Source: Ruminococcus flavefaciens
Lineage (GTDB): Bacteria > Bacillota > Clostridia > Oscillospirales > Ruminococcaceae
DNA: 64,000 bases
Direction: 5' to 3'
Assembly: GCF_900119075.1 (NCBI RefSeq)
Contig: NZ_FPIP01000005.1
Location: 144,922-208,921 of the forward strand
Made by a program: the position numbers and the translations under genes. How positions within the stretch are numbered: the first letter of the stretch is position 1; each line of letters opens with the position of its first letter. The notes under the pieces were generated by a model that had not been told where the DNA came from, ran no database searches, and saw nothing but the letters and a program-made list of their open reading frames with translations. Of this stretch, positions 58,508 to 64,000 are shown one piece after another.

Positions 58508-58536
58508 ATTATAACTTATAAATAGTAAAAAAGCAA
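58508..58536 (-). promoter_or_regulatory. Promoter of spoVS
   Basis: On the minus strand TTGCTT, 17 bases, TATAAT. An inverted repeat (AAATATTTGTAC 58458-58469 with GTACAAATATAT 58498-58509) spans the leader and reaches the -10, enclosing a small GCCT-TTA-GGC hairpin. Confidence 0.7.
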
Positions 58537-58558
58537 GTGTTTTTATAAATTTTGTGGA

Positions 58559-59329
58559 CTATCTTACAATTATTCTATTTATTTTGTGCGATTTGCCATT
58601 TTTTTCATTAAATTCAACTATTGTTCCACAAAGGAAAGAAGCGCCTTCTGCCTCCTGAAATTTCACGGGCATACGGAATCTAAGGCGATTTACCGCGGAT
58701 TCCGTGTCAACGCCGAGACATGAAAACTCGGGACCGACCATTCCTACGTCGGTGATGTAGGCGGTGTGACCTCCGAGGATACATTCGTCGGCAGTCTGGA
58801 CATGGGTGTGAGTTCCGAACATTCCGCTGACCTTTCCTGTGAGGTAGTGTCCCATGGCTTTTTTCTCGGAGGTAGCCTCCGCGTGGAAGTCAAGGAAAAT
58901 ATTGGGAGTGTCGATGTTTTCAAGAAGCTCGTCCATTTTGGTGAACGGATTGTCAAGGGGGTCCATGTAGACCGTGCCCATGAGGTTTATGACGGCTACG
59001 GAATATGCTCCCATATCAAGGATACGGACTCCGCTGCCTACGCAGCCGCCCTCGGGGTAGTTCGCAGGGCGGACGATGTAGTCCTCGTCGAAGAGCTCCA
59101 TAGACTCCTTGCGGCGGAAAGCATGATTTCCTGTGGTTATGATGTCGGCTCCTGCGCGGATAATGGCGTCCGCAGAGCCGCGTGTGATGCCGTTGCCCTG
59201 CGCGGAGTTCTCGCCGTTTACTATAGTAATGTCAATGTTGTTATCGCGTTTTATGCCGCTGAGCTTGTCTGCGAGAAATTCGCAGCCTGCTCTGCCTACG
59301 ACGTCACCGATAAAAAGTAGTCTCTTCAT
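58559..59329 (-). CDS. ymdB: YmdB-family metallophosphoesterase
   Basis: The 256-residue protein has the TIGR00282 motifs: FIGDVVGRAG, NGENSAQGNGIT, TTGNHAF, FHAEATSEKKAMGHYLTGKVSGMFGTHTHVQTAD and ITDVGMVGP. YmdB hydrolyses 2',3'-cyclic nucleotides and influences biofilm and motility in Bacillus. It precedes spoVS on the same strand and follows a DUF4236 gene by 9 bases. Confidence 0.95.
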   Translation of the reverse strand: MKRLLFIGDVVGRAGCEFLADKLSGIKRDNNIDITIVNGENSAQGNGITRGSADAIIRAGADIITTGNHAFRRKESMELFDEDYIVRPANYPEGGCVGSGVRILDMGAYSVAVINLMGTVYMDPLDNPFTKMDELLENIDTPNIFLDFHAEATSEKKAMGHYLTGKVSGMFGTHTHVQTADECILGGHTAYITDVGMVGPEFSCLGVDTESAVNRLRFRMPVKFQEAEGASFLCGTIVEFNEKNGKSHKINRIIVR

Positions 59330-59338
59330 GGGCGGCTC

Positions 59339-59557
59339 TCACTTCTTGGCAGGCTTTTTCTTGCCGCCGAGGTCAGTATCGTATGAGATACCCGTGCCCT
59401 GAAGACTTACGGTAGCTTTTTTCTTGTTGTTTACCGTGAGCTTGACCTTTTTGCCTGCTATCTTCGGTCCCTCAACGGATATGCTGCCGCCTTTCTTGTT
59501 CTTGTTGAAGCGGAACAGCTTGCCTATTTTGAAGCTTTTTCTGAAATGAAATCCCAT
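59339..59557 (-). CDS. DUF4236 protein
   Basis: ATG 59557 with GGAGGAAAG gives 72 residues: MGFHFRKSFKIGKLFRFNKNKKGGSISVEGPKIAGKKVKLTVNNKKKATVSLQGTGISYDTDL, the beta-rich DUF4236 pattern. Function unknown. It lies directly before ymdB (9-base gap), so the two are co-transcribed. Basic tail GGKKKPAKK. Confidence 0.85.
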   Translation of the reverse strand: MGFHFRKSFKIGKLFRFNKNKKGGSISVEGPKIAGKKVKLTVNNKKKATVSLQGTGISYDTDLGGKKKPAKK

Positions 59558-59607
59558 ATCTTTCCTCCGAATCTTTGTAATTATCAAAAAGCCGCTTCAC
59601 CCATGAA

Positions 59608-59776
59608 AGGGATTCCAAAGGGACTGTGTTCCTTTGGCGGAGTCCAGAGGCGGCGCCTCTGGCGGGTTTGGGCAGAGCCCAAAGAAACGAAGGCGCTTCG
59701 CAAAGGGTGAATCAAAAAACAGTCCAGTGGACTGTTTTTTTGAGAGGGAACGCCTTGCAAGTGAAGGCGTTCCCTT
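59608..59776 (-). repeat. Large multi-hairpin intergenic element, copy 3
   Basis: In reverse orientation: GGGATTCCAAAGGGA at the left, CCAGAGGCGGCGCCTCTGG, TTTGGGCAGAGCCCAAA, GAAGGCGCTTCG, CAGTCC-AGT-GGACTG with A/T runs, and GGGAACGCC...GGCGTTCCCT at the right. Shares ends and hairpin order with copy 4; lacks the inner hairpins of copy 1 and 2. Confidence 0.88.
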
Positions 59777-59859
59777 AATAAATTGGCTTTATTGACAGTC
59801 AATCATTAAAACTATACATATAATATATCATAAAAAATCATTTTAATCAATATTAATCA

Positions 59860-60084
59860 TTATTTTTTTGCAGAGCCGTCCAATTCGTCGGTAAATACGA
59901 AAAGTTCGTTGGGAGTACATTCCAGAAGCTGGCACATCGCCTCGATATTTTCGTATTTGATGGAGCAGGTCTCGTTGTTTATCATTCGGCTGAAATTCTG
60001 ATAGCTCATGCCGAGCTGCTTGTACAGCCAGTATTTGGTACGCCCTTTTTCTTCAAGGAGTTCAATGACGTTGAGCTTTAACAT
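59860..60084 (-). CDS. XRE-family transcriptional regulator
   Basis: The 74-residue protein (LKLNVIELLEEKGRTKYWLYKQLGMSYQNFSRMINNETCSIKYENIEAMCQLLECTPNELFVF) is one Cro/C1-type helix-turn-helix. GGAGGTAAGTT precedes the ATG. It faces the small gene at 60194 across a 109-base divergent region with a 20-bp palindrome, its probable operator. Its 3' side opens onto repeat copy 3. Confidence 0.93.
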   Translation of the reverse strand: MLKLNVIELLEEKGRTKYWLYKQLGMSYQNFSRMINNETCSIKYENIEAMCQLLECTPNELFVFTDELDGSAKK

Positions 60085-60100
60085 AACTTACCTCCGCATT

Positions 60101-60120
60101 ATCTTATTTATACATAAGAT
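60101..60120. promoter_or_regulatory. Operator of the divergent XRE pair
   Basis: ATCTTAT-TTATAC-ATAAGAT: perfect 7-bp arms. The right half recurs as ACATAAGAT at 60172-60180, immediately before the AAGGAGG of the + strand gene. Confidence 0.8.
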
Positions 60121-60138
60121 ATTATTACATTTGAGCTC

Positions 60139-60167
60139 TTGACATATAGACATTTGCATTATATAAT
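60139..60167 (+). promoter_or_regulatory. Consensus promoter of the small divergent gene
   Basis: TTGACA, 17 bases, TATAAT; both hexamers perfect. Flanked by the operator on the left and the half-site on the right. Confidence 0.9.
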
Positions 60168-60193
60168 GTAAACATAAGATAAGGAGGTGCGCT

Positions 60194-60382
60194 GTGAAAG
60201 AGTTATTGAAAAAAGCTGTTTGTGAAGCTATTGAAAAAGAGTATCGCTCAGAGAGTGAGGTGCTGACGGAAATACAAAATGTTCTTGTGAGCAATCCCGA
60301 CAATGATTTCGAGTGCGTCGAGGAAATAATAAGCATTTTGGAAAAATACGGGTACGACTGCGGCGGCTGTCATGATTTTTAA
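60194..60382 (+). CDS. Small acidic protein, divergent from XRE regulator
   Basis: It starts at GTG 60194 with AAGGAGGTGC upstream. The 62-residue protein (KELLKKAVCEAIEKEYRSESEVLTEIQNVLVSNPDNDFECVEEIISILEKYGYDCGGCHDF) is acidic, mainly helical, with C-terminal CGGCH. I do not recognise a family. The consensus promoter under operator control suggests tight repression by the XRE protein; whether it is a toxin, an anti-repressor or a metal-binding protein cannot be said. Confidence 0.75.
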   Translation: MKELLKKAVCEAIEKEYRSESEVLTEIQNVLVSNPDNDFECVEEIISILEKYGYDCGGCHDF

Positions 60383-60444
60383 TGGCGAAATATAGCCCTG
60401 AATCGACAAATTTAAAAAAATCTGAAATTTTTTTCAAAAAACGC

Positions 60445-60473
60445 TTGACAAATCTTCAATACCGTGGTATAAT
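60445..60473 (+). promoter_or_regulatory. Promoter of the tRNA cluster
   Basis: TTGACA, 17 bases, TATAAT; about 58 bases ahead of the first tRNA. The leader has a GTCAGG/CCTGAC hairpin (about 60485-60506). Confidence 0.9.
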
Positions 60474-60530
60474 TATTTTCGTCGTCAGGGACAAGACACC
60501 TGACAGAACAAAATAAAGCTTATGCGATGT

Positions 60531-60606
60531 GGGGGTTTAGCTCAGCTGGGAGAGCATCTGCCTTACAAGCAGAGGGTCACAGGTTCGAGCCCTGTAGTCC
60601 CCACCA
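60531..60606 (+). tRNA. tRNA-Val (TAC)
   Basis: Acceptor GGGGGTT/AGTCCCC, D-arm GCTC/GAGC, anticodon stem TCTGC/GCAGA with loop CTTACAA, T-loop GGTTCGAGCCC; CCA encoded. Confidence 0.97.
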
Positions 60607-60609
60607 CAT

Positions 60610-60686
60610 GGCCTCGTAGTTCAGTTGGTTAGAACGCCTGCCTGTCACGCAGGAGGTCGACAGTTCGAATCTGTTCGGGGTCGCCA
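60610..60686 (+). tRNA. tRNA-Asp (GTC)
   Basis: Acceptor GGCCTCG/CGGGGTC, anticodon loop CTGTCAC, T-loop AGTTCGAATCT; CCA encoded. Starts four bases after the valine tRNA. Confidence 0.97.
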
Positions 60687-60690
60687 ACAC

Positions 60691-60766
60691 GCTTCTGTAG
60701 CTCAGTCGGTAGAGCAGGGGACTGAAAATCCCCGTGTCGTTGGTTCGATTCCGACCGGAAGCACCA
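60691..60766 (+). tRNA. tRNA-Phe (GAA)
   Basis: Acceptor GCTTCTG/CGGAAGC, anticodon loop CTGAAAA, T-loop GGTTCGATTCC; CCA encoded. Confidence 0.97.
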
Positions 60767-60790
60767 TATAGAACGCGGCAGCGTTCTATA
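60767..60790 (+). other. Perfect hairpin between tRNA-Phe and tRNA-Gly
   Basis: TATAGAACGC-GGCA-GCGTTCTATA, 10-bp stem, starting directly after the CCA of tRNA-Phe. Likely a processing or partial termination element. Confidence 0.75.
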
Positions 60791-60796
60791 TATAAT

Positions 60797-60872
60797 GCGG
60801 ATTTAGCTCATCTGGTAGAGCGCCACCTTGCCAAGGTGGAGGTAGCGAGTTCGAGCCTCGTAATCCGCTCCA
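60797..60872 (+). tRNA. tRNA-Gly (GCC)
   Basis: Acceptor GCGGATT/AATCCGC, anticodon stem CCACC/GGTGG with loop TTGCCAA, T-loop AGTTCGAGCCT; CCA encoded. Confidence 0.97.
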
Positions 60873-60902
60873 TAGTGGCGGGGGAATACTCTCGTCATTG
60901 AC

Positions 60903-60940
60903 CAAATCCCGATGCAATAGCGTCGGGATTTTTTATTTTT
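60903..60940 (+). terminator. Terminator of the tRNA cluster
   Basis: AAATCCCGA-TGCAATAGCG-TCGGGATTTTTT and a further T-rich run. Confidence 0.9.
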
Positions 60941-60946
60941 TCTGTG

Positions 60947-61023
60947 GGACGCCGAGGACGTCGTCCTCTTACAAAGGAATGCCCATGGTTTCATGTAATG
61001 CATGGGCGGATAATATCCGCCCG
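60947..61023. repeat. Degenerate palindrome modules
   Basis: GGGACGCCGAGGACGTCGTCC and GGGCGGATAATATCCGCCC cores, the second contiguous with repeat copy 4. Confidence 0.7.
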
Positions 61024-61192
61024 TTAGGGGACGCCTTCTCTTGCAAGGCGTCCCCTCTCGAAAAACAATTCACTGGATTGTTTTTCGATTCACCCCTTGC
61101 GAGGCGCCTTCGGTTCTTGGGCTCTGCCCAAACCCGCCAGAGGCGCCGCCTCTGGACTCCGCCTAAGGAACACGTCCCTTAGGAATCCCGTT
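61024..61192 (+). repeat. Large multi-hairpin intergenic element, copy 4
   Basis: Runs AGGGGACGCC...GGCGTCCCCT, GAAAAACAATTCA...TGTTTTTC, GCGAGGCGCCTTCG, GGGC-TCT-GCCC, CCAGAGGCG-CCG-CCTCTGG and TAAGGAA...CCCTTAGGAATCCCGTT. Same orientation as copy 1. After it, ACTACTCACTACTCTC and CTAATAACTAATAACT heptads extend to about 61280. Confidence 0.88.
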
Positions 61193-61295
61193 CATGTTGT
61201 CAGCCGGTAAATAAGGCGATGTTTTAACTGCTTACTACTCACTACTCTCTAAGCACTAATCACTAATAACTAATAACTGAATATTGAATTAAAAT

Positions 61296-61329
61296 TCCGC
61301 ACAAAGAGCATAGAATGTCTTTGTGCGGA
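61296..61329 (+). terminator. Hairpin upstream of the NYN gene
   Basis: TCCGCACAAAGA-GCATAGAATG-TCTTTGTGCGGA: 12-bp perfect stem, A-rich before and TTTAC after. Terminator-like but without a strong T-run; it may end upstream readthrough. Confidence 0.6.
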
Positions 61330-61423
61330 TTTACTATATACAAAATTTAATAAAAATGTTATAATAAATATGTTACTATAAATATGTATCACTATATAAA
61401 TCAAGAGGTATATGAGGTGAACC

Positions 61424-62335
61424 ATGGAAAAGGAAATGCGCTATGCCGTGCTTATCGACGCTGATAACGTTGCGGCTAAGTATACTAAGTACATCCTCGA
61501 TGAGGTGTCAAACTACGGAGTTGTAACATATAAGCGAGTTTACGGCGACTGGACAAGGGCTAACCTTGCAGGCTGGAAGAATATGGCACTGGACAACGCT
61601 ATCACTCCCGTTCAGCAGTACAGCTACACTACGGGCAAGAACGCCACCGACTCGGCTATGATAATCGACGCTATGGATATTCTTTACTCCCATAACGTTG
61701 ACGGCTTCTGCATTGTTTCCAGTGACAGCGATTTCACAAGACTGGCAATTCGTCTTCGTGAGTCGGGTATGCACGTTATCGGCATGGGCGAGCAGAAGAC
61801 TCCGAAGCCCTTCAGCACCGCCTGCAATGCTTTCAAGTACCTTGAGATTCTCGCTGATGAGGAGCTTCAGGGCTCGGGCGAGACTGAAAAGCTGGAGATG
61901 AAAACTCTCGAAACGGCTATCGTGCGCATAATCACCGAAAATGCAAACCTCAGAGACGAGATAAATATCGGCGAGCTGGGAAGCAGGCTTCTCAACCGCT
62001 ACCCCGATTTCGACGTCAGAAATTACGGATATTCCAAGTTCTCTCAGTTCCTCAAGGAGTTCGACGGGCTCAGCTTCCGTCAGGAGGGCAGCAGTATACT
62101 TGTTTCTCAGAAGACAAGCATGACAGACCTCGAACGCATAGAGAACGCTATTGCCGCTATTGTCCGCACAAACGGCAGCAAGGGCTATAATCTGGGCGAG
62201 CTGAAAAAACAGCTCTGCACGAAAATGCCAGAATTTGACGTAAAATCCTACGGCTATTCCAAGTTCAGCAAGTTCGTGGAGAACCTGCCCTCATTCAAAA
62301 TAAAGAACAACACTGTTATGATTTCGGAGAATTGA
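61424..62335 (+). CDS. NYN-domain protein with two LOTUS/OST-HTH domains
   Basis: The 303-residue protein has an N-terminal NYN (PIN-like) domain: VLIDADNVAAKY, ATDSAMIIDAMDIL, FCIVSSDSDFTRLAIRLRESG, with acidic residues placed for metal-dependent RNase activity. Two OST-HTH/LOTUS domains follow (about 160-230 and 232-303), each with the repeat R/KYPDFDVRNYGYSKFSQFL and MPEFDVKSYGYSKFSKFV. LOTUS domains bind RNA or G-quadruplexes and recruit helicases; in bacteria the pair is found in many uncharacterised RNases. GAGGTGAACC precedes the ATG. A TATAAT lies at 61360. Confidence 0.93.
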   Translation: MEKEMRYAVLIDADNVAAKYTKYILDEVSNYGVVTYKRVYGDWTRANLAGWKNMALDNAITPVQQYSYTTGKNATDSAMIIDAMDILYSHNVDGFCIVSSDSDFTRLAIRLRESGMHVIGMGEQKTPKPFSTACNAFKYLEILADEELQGSGETEKLEMKTLETAIVRIITENANLRDEINIGELGSRLLNRYPDFDVRNYGYSKFSQFLKEFDGLSFRQEGSSILVSQKTSMTDLERIENAIAAIVRTNGSKGYNLGELKKQLCTKMPEFDVKSYGYSKFSKFVENLPSFKIKNNTVMISEN

Positions 62336-62336
62336 T

Positions 62337-63449
62337 TTGATTACAAAAAAAACTGCGGCGCTGCTTGCAGCGCTGTGCGCACTGCTTTTTGTGGCTGCGT
62401 GGAGATATATCAAGGCTGCGGGACTTCTAAGAAAATACCCCGAGCCGCAGTATCTCACCGAGGCGGAGGCGGAGTCCAGACCTGTCTACGATCAGCTGAG
62501 AACTGACGAAAAGGCTATATACACGGCGCTCTACCGCGGAATTTCACAGCAGCAGGAGTATATCCCCCTGCCTTATGAGGTGGACGGCGATCAGTACTCC
62601 AGAATATATTGTATTCTCGAAAAGCAGGAGGGAGAGTTTTTCTTCCTCGATTCGGTCTACTATACGGCGGCTAAGGTCCGCGACGCGAGGGTGGTCTACC
62701 GTGACCTGAATCTTATTGACATTCAGGAAACGAAGCTCCGCGATAAAGTCGATTCGATTGTGGACGGAGCGCTTAACACCGATGACTACTCTCTTGTGAG
62801 ATATATAAATGATTATCTTGTCGATAATTGCAGGTACATAACAGGCGAGGACGTGGAATATGCGTCCACGGCTTACGGCTGTCTTGTGGAGGGCGAGGCT
62901 AACTGCGAGGGCTATGCCAAGGCGTTTGACCTGCTGGCGGCGGAGCTTGGACTGAAAAGCGTTCTTATAACAGGAACGACGGAAAGCGGCGAGAATCATG
63001 CGTGGAATCAGGTAAAGGTCGGCACCGACTGGTACAATATCGACGTGACATGGGCGGATACAGACGTCATGGGCGAGACCAGACAGATGTACTTCCTCTG
63101 CGATGACGCTACCTTTGAAAGGACGCATTTTGCCGATGATACGCTTTTTGAGCCGTTTCCCTGCGGAAATGCAGAGGATAACTATTATGTAAAGAATGGT
63201 CTCTACGCAGACAGCTCCGAGAGAGCTGAGGAGATAATCCGCCGTGAGCTCAGCTCGGGCAATGGCGTGATAGAGCTGCGTTTTTCTGATATATTCGTTT
63301 ATGACAATTTCAAAAGAGAGTATATCGACACGGAAAAGATATTTGAAGTTGCTGTTGAAACGGGCTATCCCTTTGGTGCGCAGATCAATCTTTCCCTCAG
63401 AGAAAACGAGCAGGAGAACTGCATGACGCTGGATTTTACGGCTGAGTAG
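62337..63449 (+). CDS. Membrane-anchored transglutaminase-like protease-fold protein
   Basis: It starts at TTG 62337 (GGAGA seven bases upstream) one base after the NYN stop. The 370-residue protein has an N-terminal anchor (AALLAALCALLFVAAW). A transglutaminase-like core lies at about 150-260: GEANCEGYAKAFDLLAAELG (Cys), GENHAWNQVKV (His) and WYNIDVTWAD (Asp). A further domain of about 100 residues with no family match follows. Such proteins act as cysteine peptidases or cross-linking enzymes at the surface. The operon link to a cytoplasmic RNase is odd and may be fortuitous. Confidence 0.87.
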   Translation: MITKKTAALLAALCALLFVAAWRYIKAAGLLRKYPEPQYLTEAEAESRPVYDQLRTDEKAIYTALYRGISQQQEYIPLPYEVDGDQYSRIYCILEKQEGEFFFLDSVYYTAAKVRDARVVYRDLNLIDIQETKLRDKVDSIVDGALNTDDYSLVRYINDYLVDNCRYITGEDVEYASTAYGCLVEGEANCEGYAKAFDLLAAELGLKSVLITGTTESGENHAWNQVKVGTDWYNIDVTWADTDVMGETRQMYFLCDDATFERTHFADDTLFEPFPCGNAEDNYYVKNGLYADSSERAEEIIRRELSSGNGVIELRFSDIFVYDNFKREYIDTEKIFEVAVETGYPFGAQINLSLRENEQENCMTLDFTAE

Positions 63450-63505
63450 TGAAATTAGACACAATTCGGGATAAAGCAACAATCAAGCTTGTAAGAAATT
63501 CCGTG

Positions 63506-63534
63506 TTGACTTTGCCGTGCAGGCGTGCTATAAT
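63506..63534 (+). promoter_or_regulatory. rRNA operon promoter P1
   Basis: TTGACT, 17 bases, TATAAT. About 350 bases upstream of 16S. Confidence 0.88.
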
Positions 63535-63639
63535 AATTAAGTCGCCGCGAGAGAGCGAAACAGTAAGCCTGCTGGCGCAGCATGGATAACTCGCTCGGAA
63601 GTGACAACAAAAAAATCTCAGAAAATTTTCAAAAAGGTA

Positions 63640-63668
63640 TTGACAAAGAAAAATTTCTGTGATATAAT
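63640..63668 (+). promoter_or_regulatory. rRNA operon promoter P2
   Basis: TTGACA, 17 bases, TATAAT; perfect hexamers, 134 bases after P1. Leader to 16S (about 220 bases) holds a GAACAATGTGAAG box-A-like region and GAAAGTCAAGAAAAGAC processing-type stem. Repeated GAGAGCGAA blocks lie after both promoters (63551 and 63704). Confidence 0.92.
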
Positions 63669-63888
63669 ATTAAAGCTGTCCCGCGAGGGAGACTGAGCGG
63701 AGAGAGCGAACAGCATCTTGAAAATTGAACAATGTGAAGAAAAAAAGTAACGACCCTTGAGATTCCTTTGCTAAGTTTAAGGACTTAGGAAAGAAAGTCA
63801 AGAAAAGACTAAAAAACACATTGAAGTAATAACGCAAGCGTTATGAACTGGATCAGATATCTAAATCGAGAGATTTAAATATACAACT

Positions 63889-64000
63889 TTAATAAAGAGT
63901 TTGATCCTGGCTCAGGACGAACGCTGGCGGCACGCTTAACACATGCAAGTCGAACGGAGATATTTTGAGTTTACTTAGGATATCTTAGTGGCGGACGGGT
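63889..64000 (+). rRNA. 16S rRNA, 5' end (partial)
   Basis: AGAGTTTGATCCTGGCTCAG and ACATGCAAGTCGAACGG are the universal 5' landmarks. The 5' end was placed by counting eight bases before GAGTTTGAT (E. coli numbering). The variable V1 stretch resembles Ruminococcus flavefaciens-type sequences from memory. Confidence 0.97.

Overview
The window is chromosomal DNA of a cellulolytic Ruminococcus (Bacillota, Oscillospiraceae), probably near R. flavefaciens / R. albus. The evidence is the first 112 bases of a 16S rRNA gene at the right edge, a secreted dockerin protein, a GH94 cellobiose phosphorylase, spoVS and the Gram-positive nusA-infB operon order. Nearly every gene has an AGGAGG-type ribosome binding site, and many promoters are near-consensus TTGACA-17-TATAAT. 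No phage, plasmid, IS transposase or CRISPR array is visible.

Layout. 1-7.2 kb: a zinc-ribbon membrane protein running off the edge, a dockerin protein, metG, and an ECF sigma/anti-sigma pair. 7.3-16.6 kb: ispD, a GH26-like intracellular protein, a PHP phosphatase, pth-mfd and a coiled-coil lipoprotein. 16.7-22.9 kb: an autoregulated XRE/DUF6442 module, cellobiose phosphorylase, a LytTR regulator with a membrane partner, and a small secreted protein behind a phased operator array. 23.0-32.0 kb: the rimP-nusA-ylxR-ylxQ-infB-orf-rbfA-nrnA-truB-ribF translation operon, with an extra acidic/lysine-rich gene inserted. 32.0-37.5 kb: a GldA/GldF/GldG/DUF4340 ABC system. 37.6-41.5 kb: a two-component system and recG. 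42.0-48.3 kb: fakA with an Asp23 protein, and a GntR-ABC-CPBP operon. 48.8-54.7 kb: rsmD-coaD-coiled-coil gene, a U32-family protein with a proline-rich repeated insert, and an SOS-type Y-family polymerase with a small partner. 54.7-55.8 kb: a gene-free kilobase that folds into many hairpins and is a candidate large structured RNA. 55.8-63.4 kb: a second ECF sigma/anti-sigma pair with a threonine-rich stalk, spoVS, ymdB, a divergent XRE module, four tRNAs, and a NYN-LOTUS gene with a transglutaminase-like gene. 63.5-64 kb: tandem rRNA promoters and the start of 16S.

The most striking non-genic feature is the intergenic repeat landscape. It has four interlocking parts: (i) tiny TGTAGGGG-armed palindromes whose stems vary with base pairing kept, sometimes as inward-facing ~70-bp pairs; (ii) a 170-290-bp multi-hairpin element in four copies; (iii) period-7 heptad tracts (CTAnnnn type) beside the palindromes; (iv) a 120-bp near-perfect tandem duplication. 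These fill most longer gaps between operons and are absent from coding sequence.

The leading candidates for undescribed biology are the structured RNA at about 54.8-55.5 kb, the U32 protein with a 49-residue repeat, the three-palindrome 21-bp-phased array at 22.2 kb, and the repeat system itself. All calls come from reading the sequence; no database search was run.
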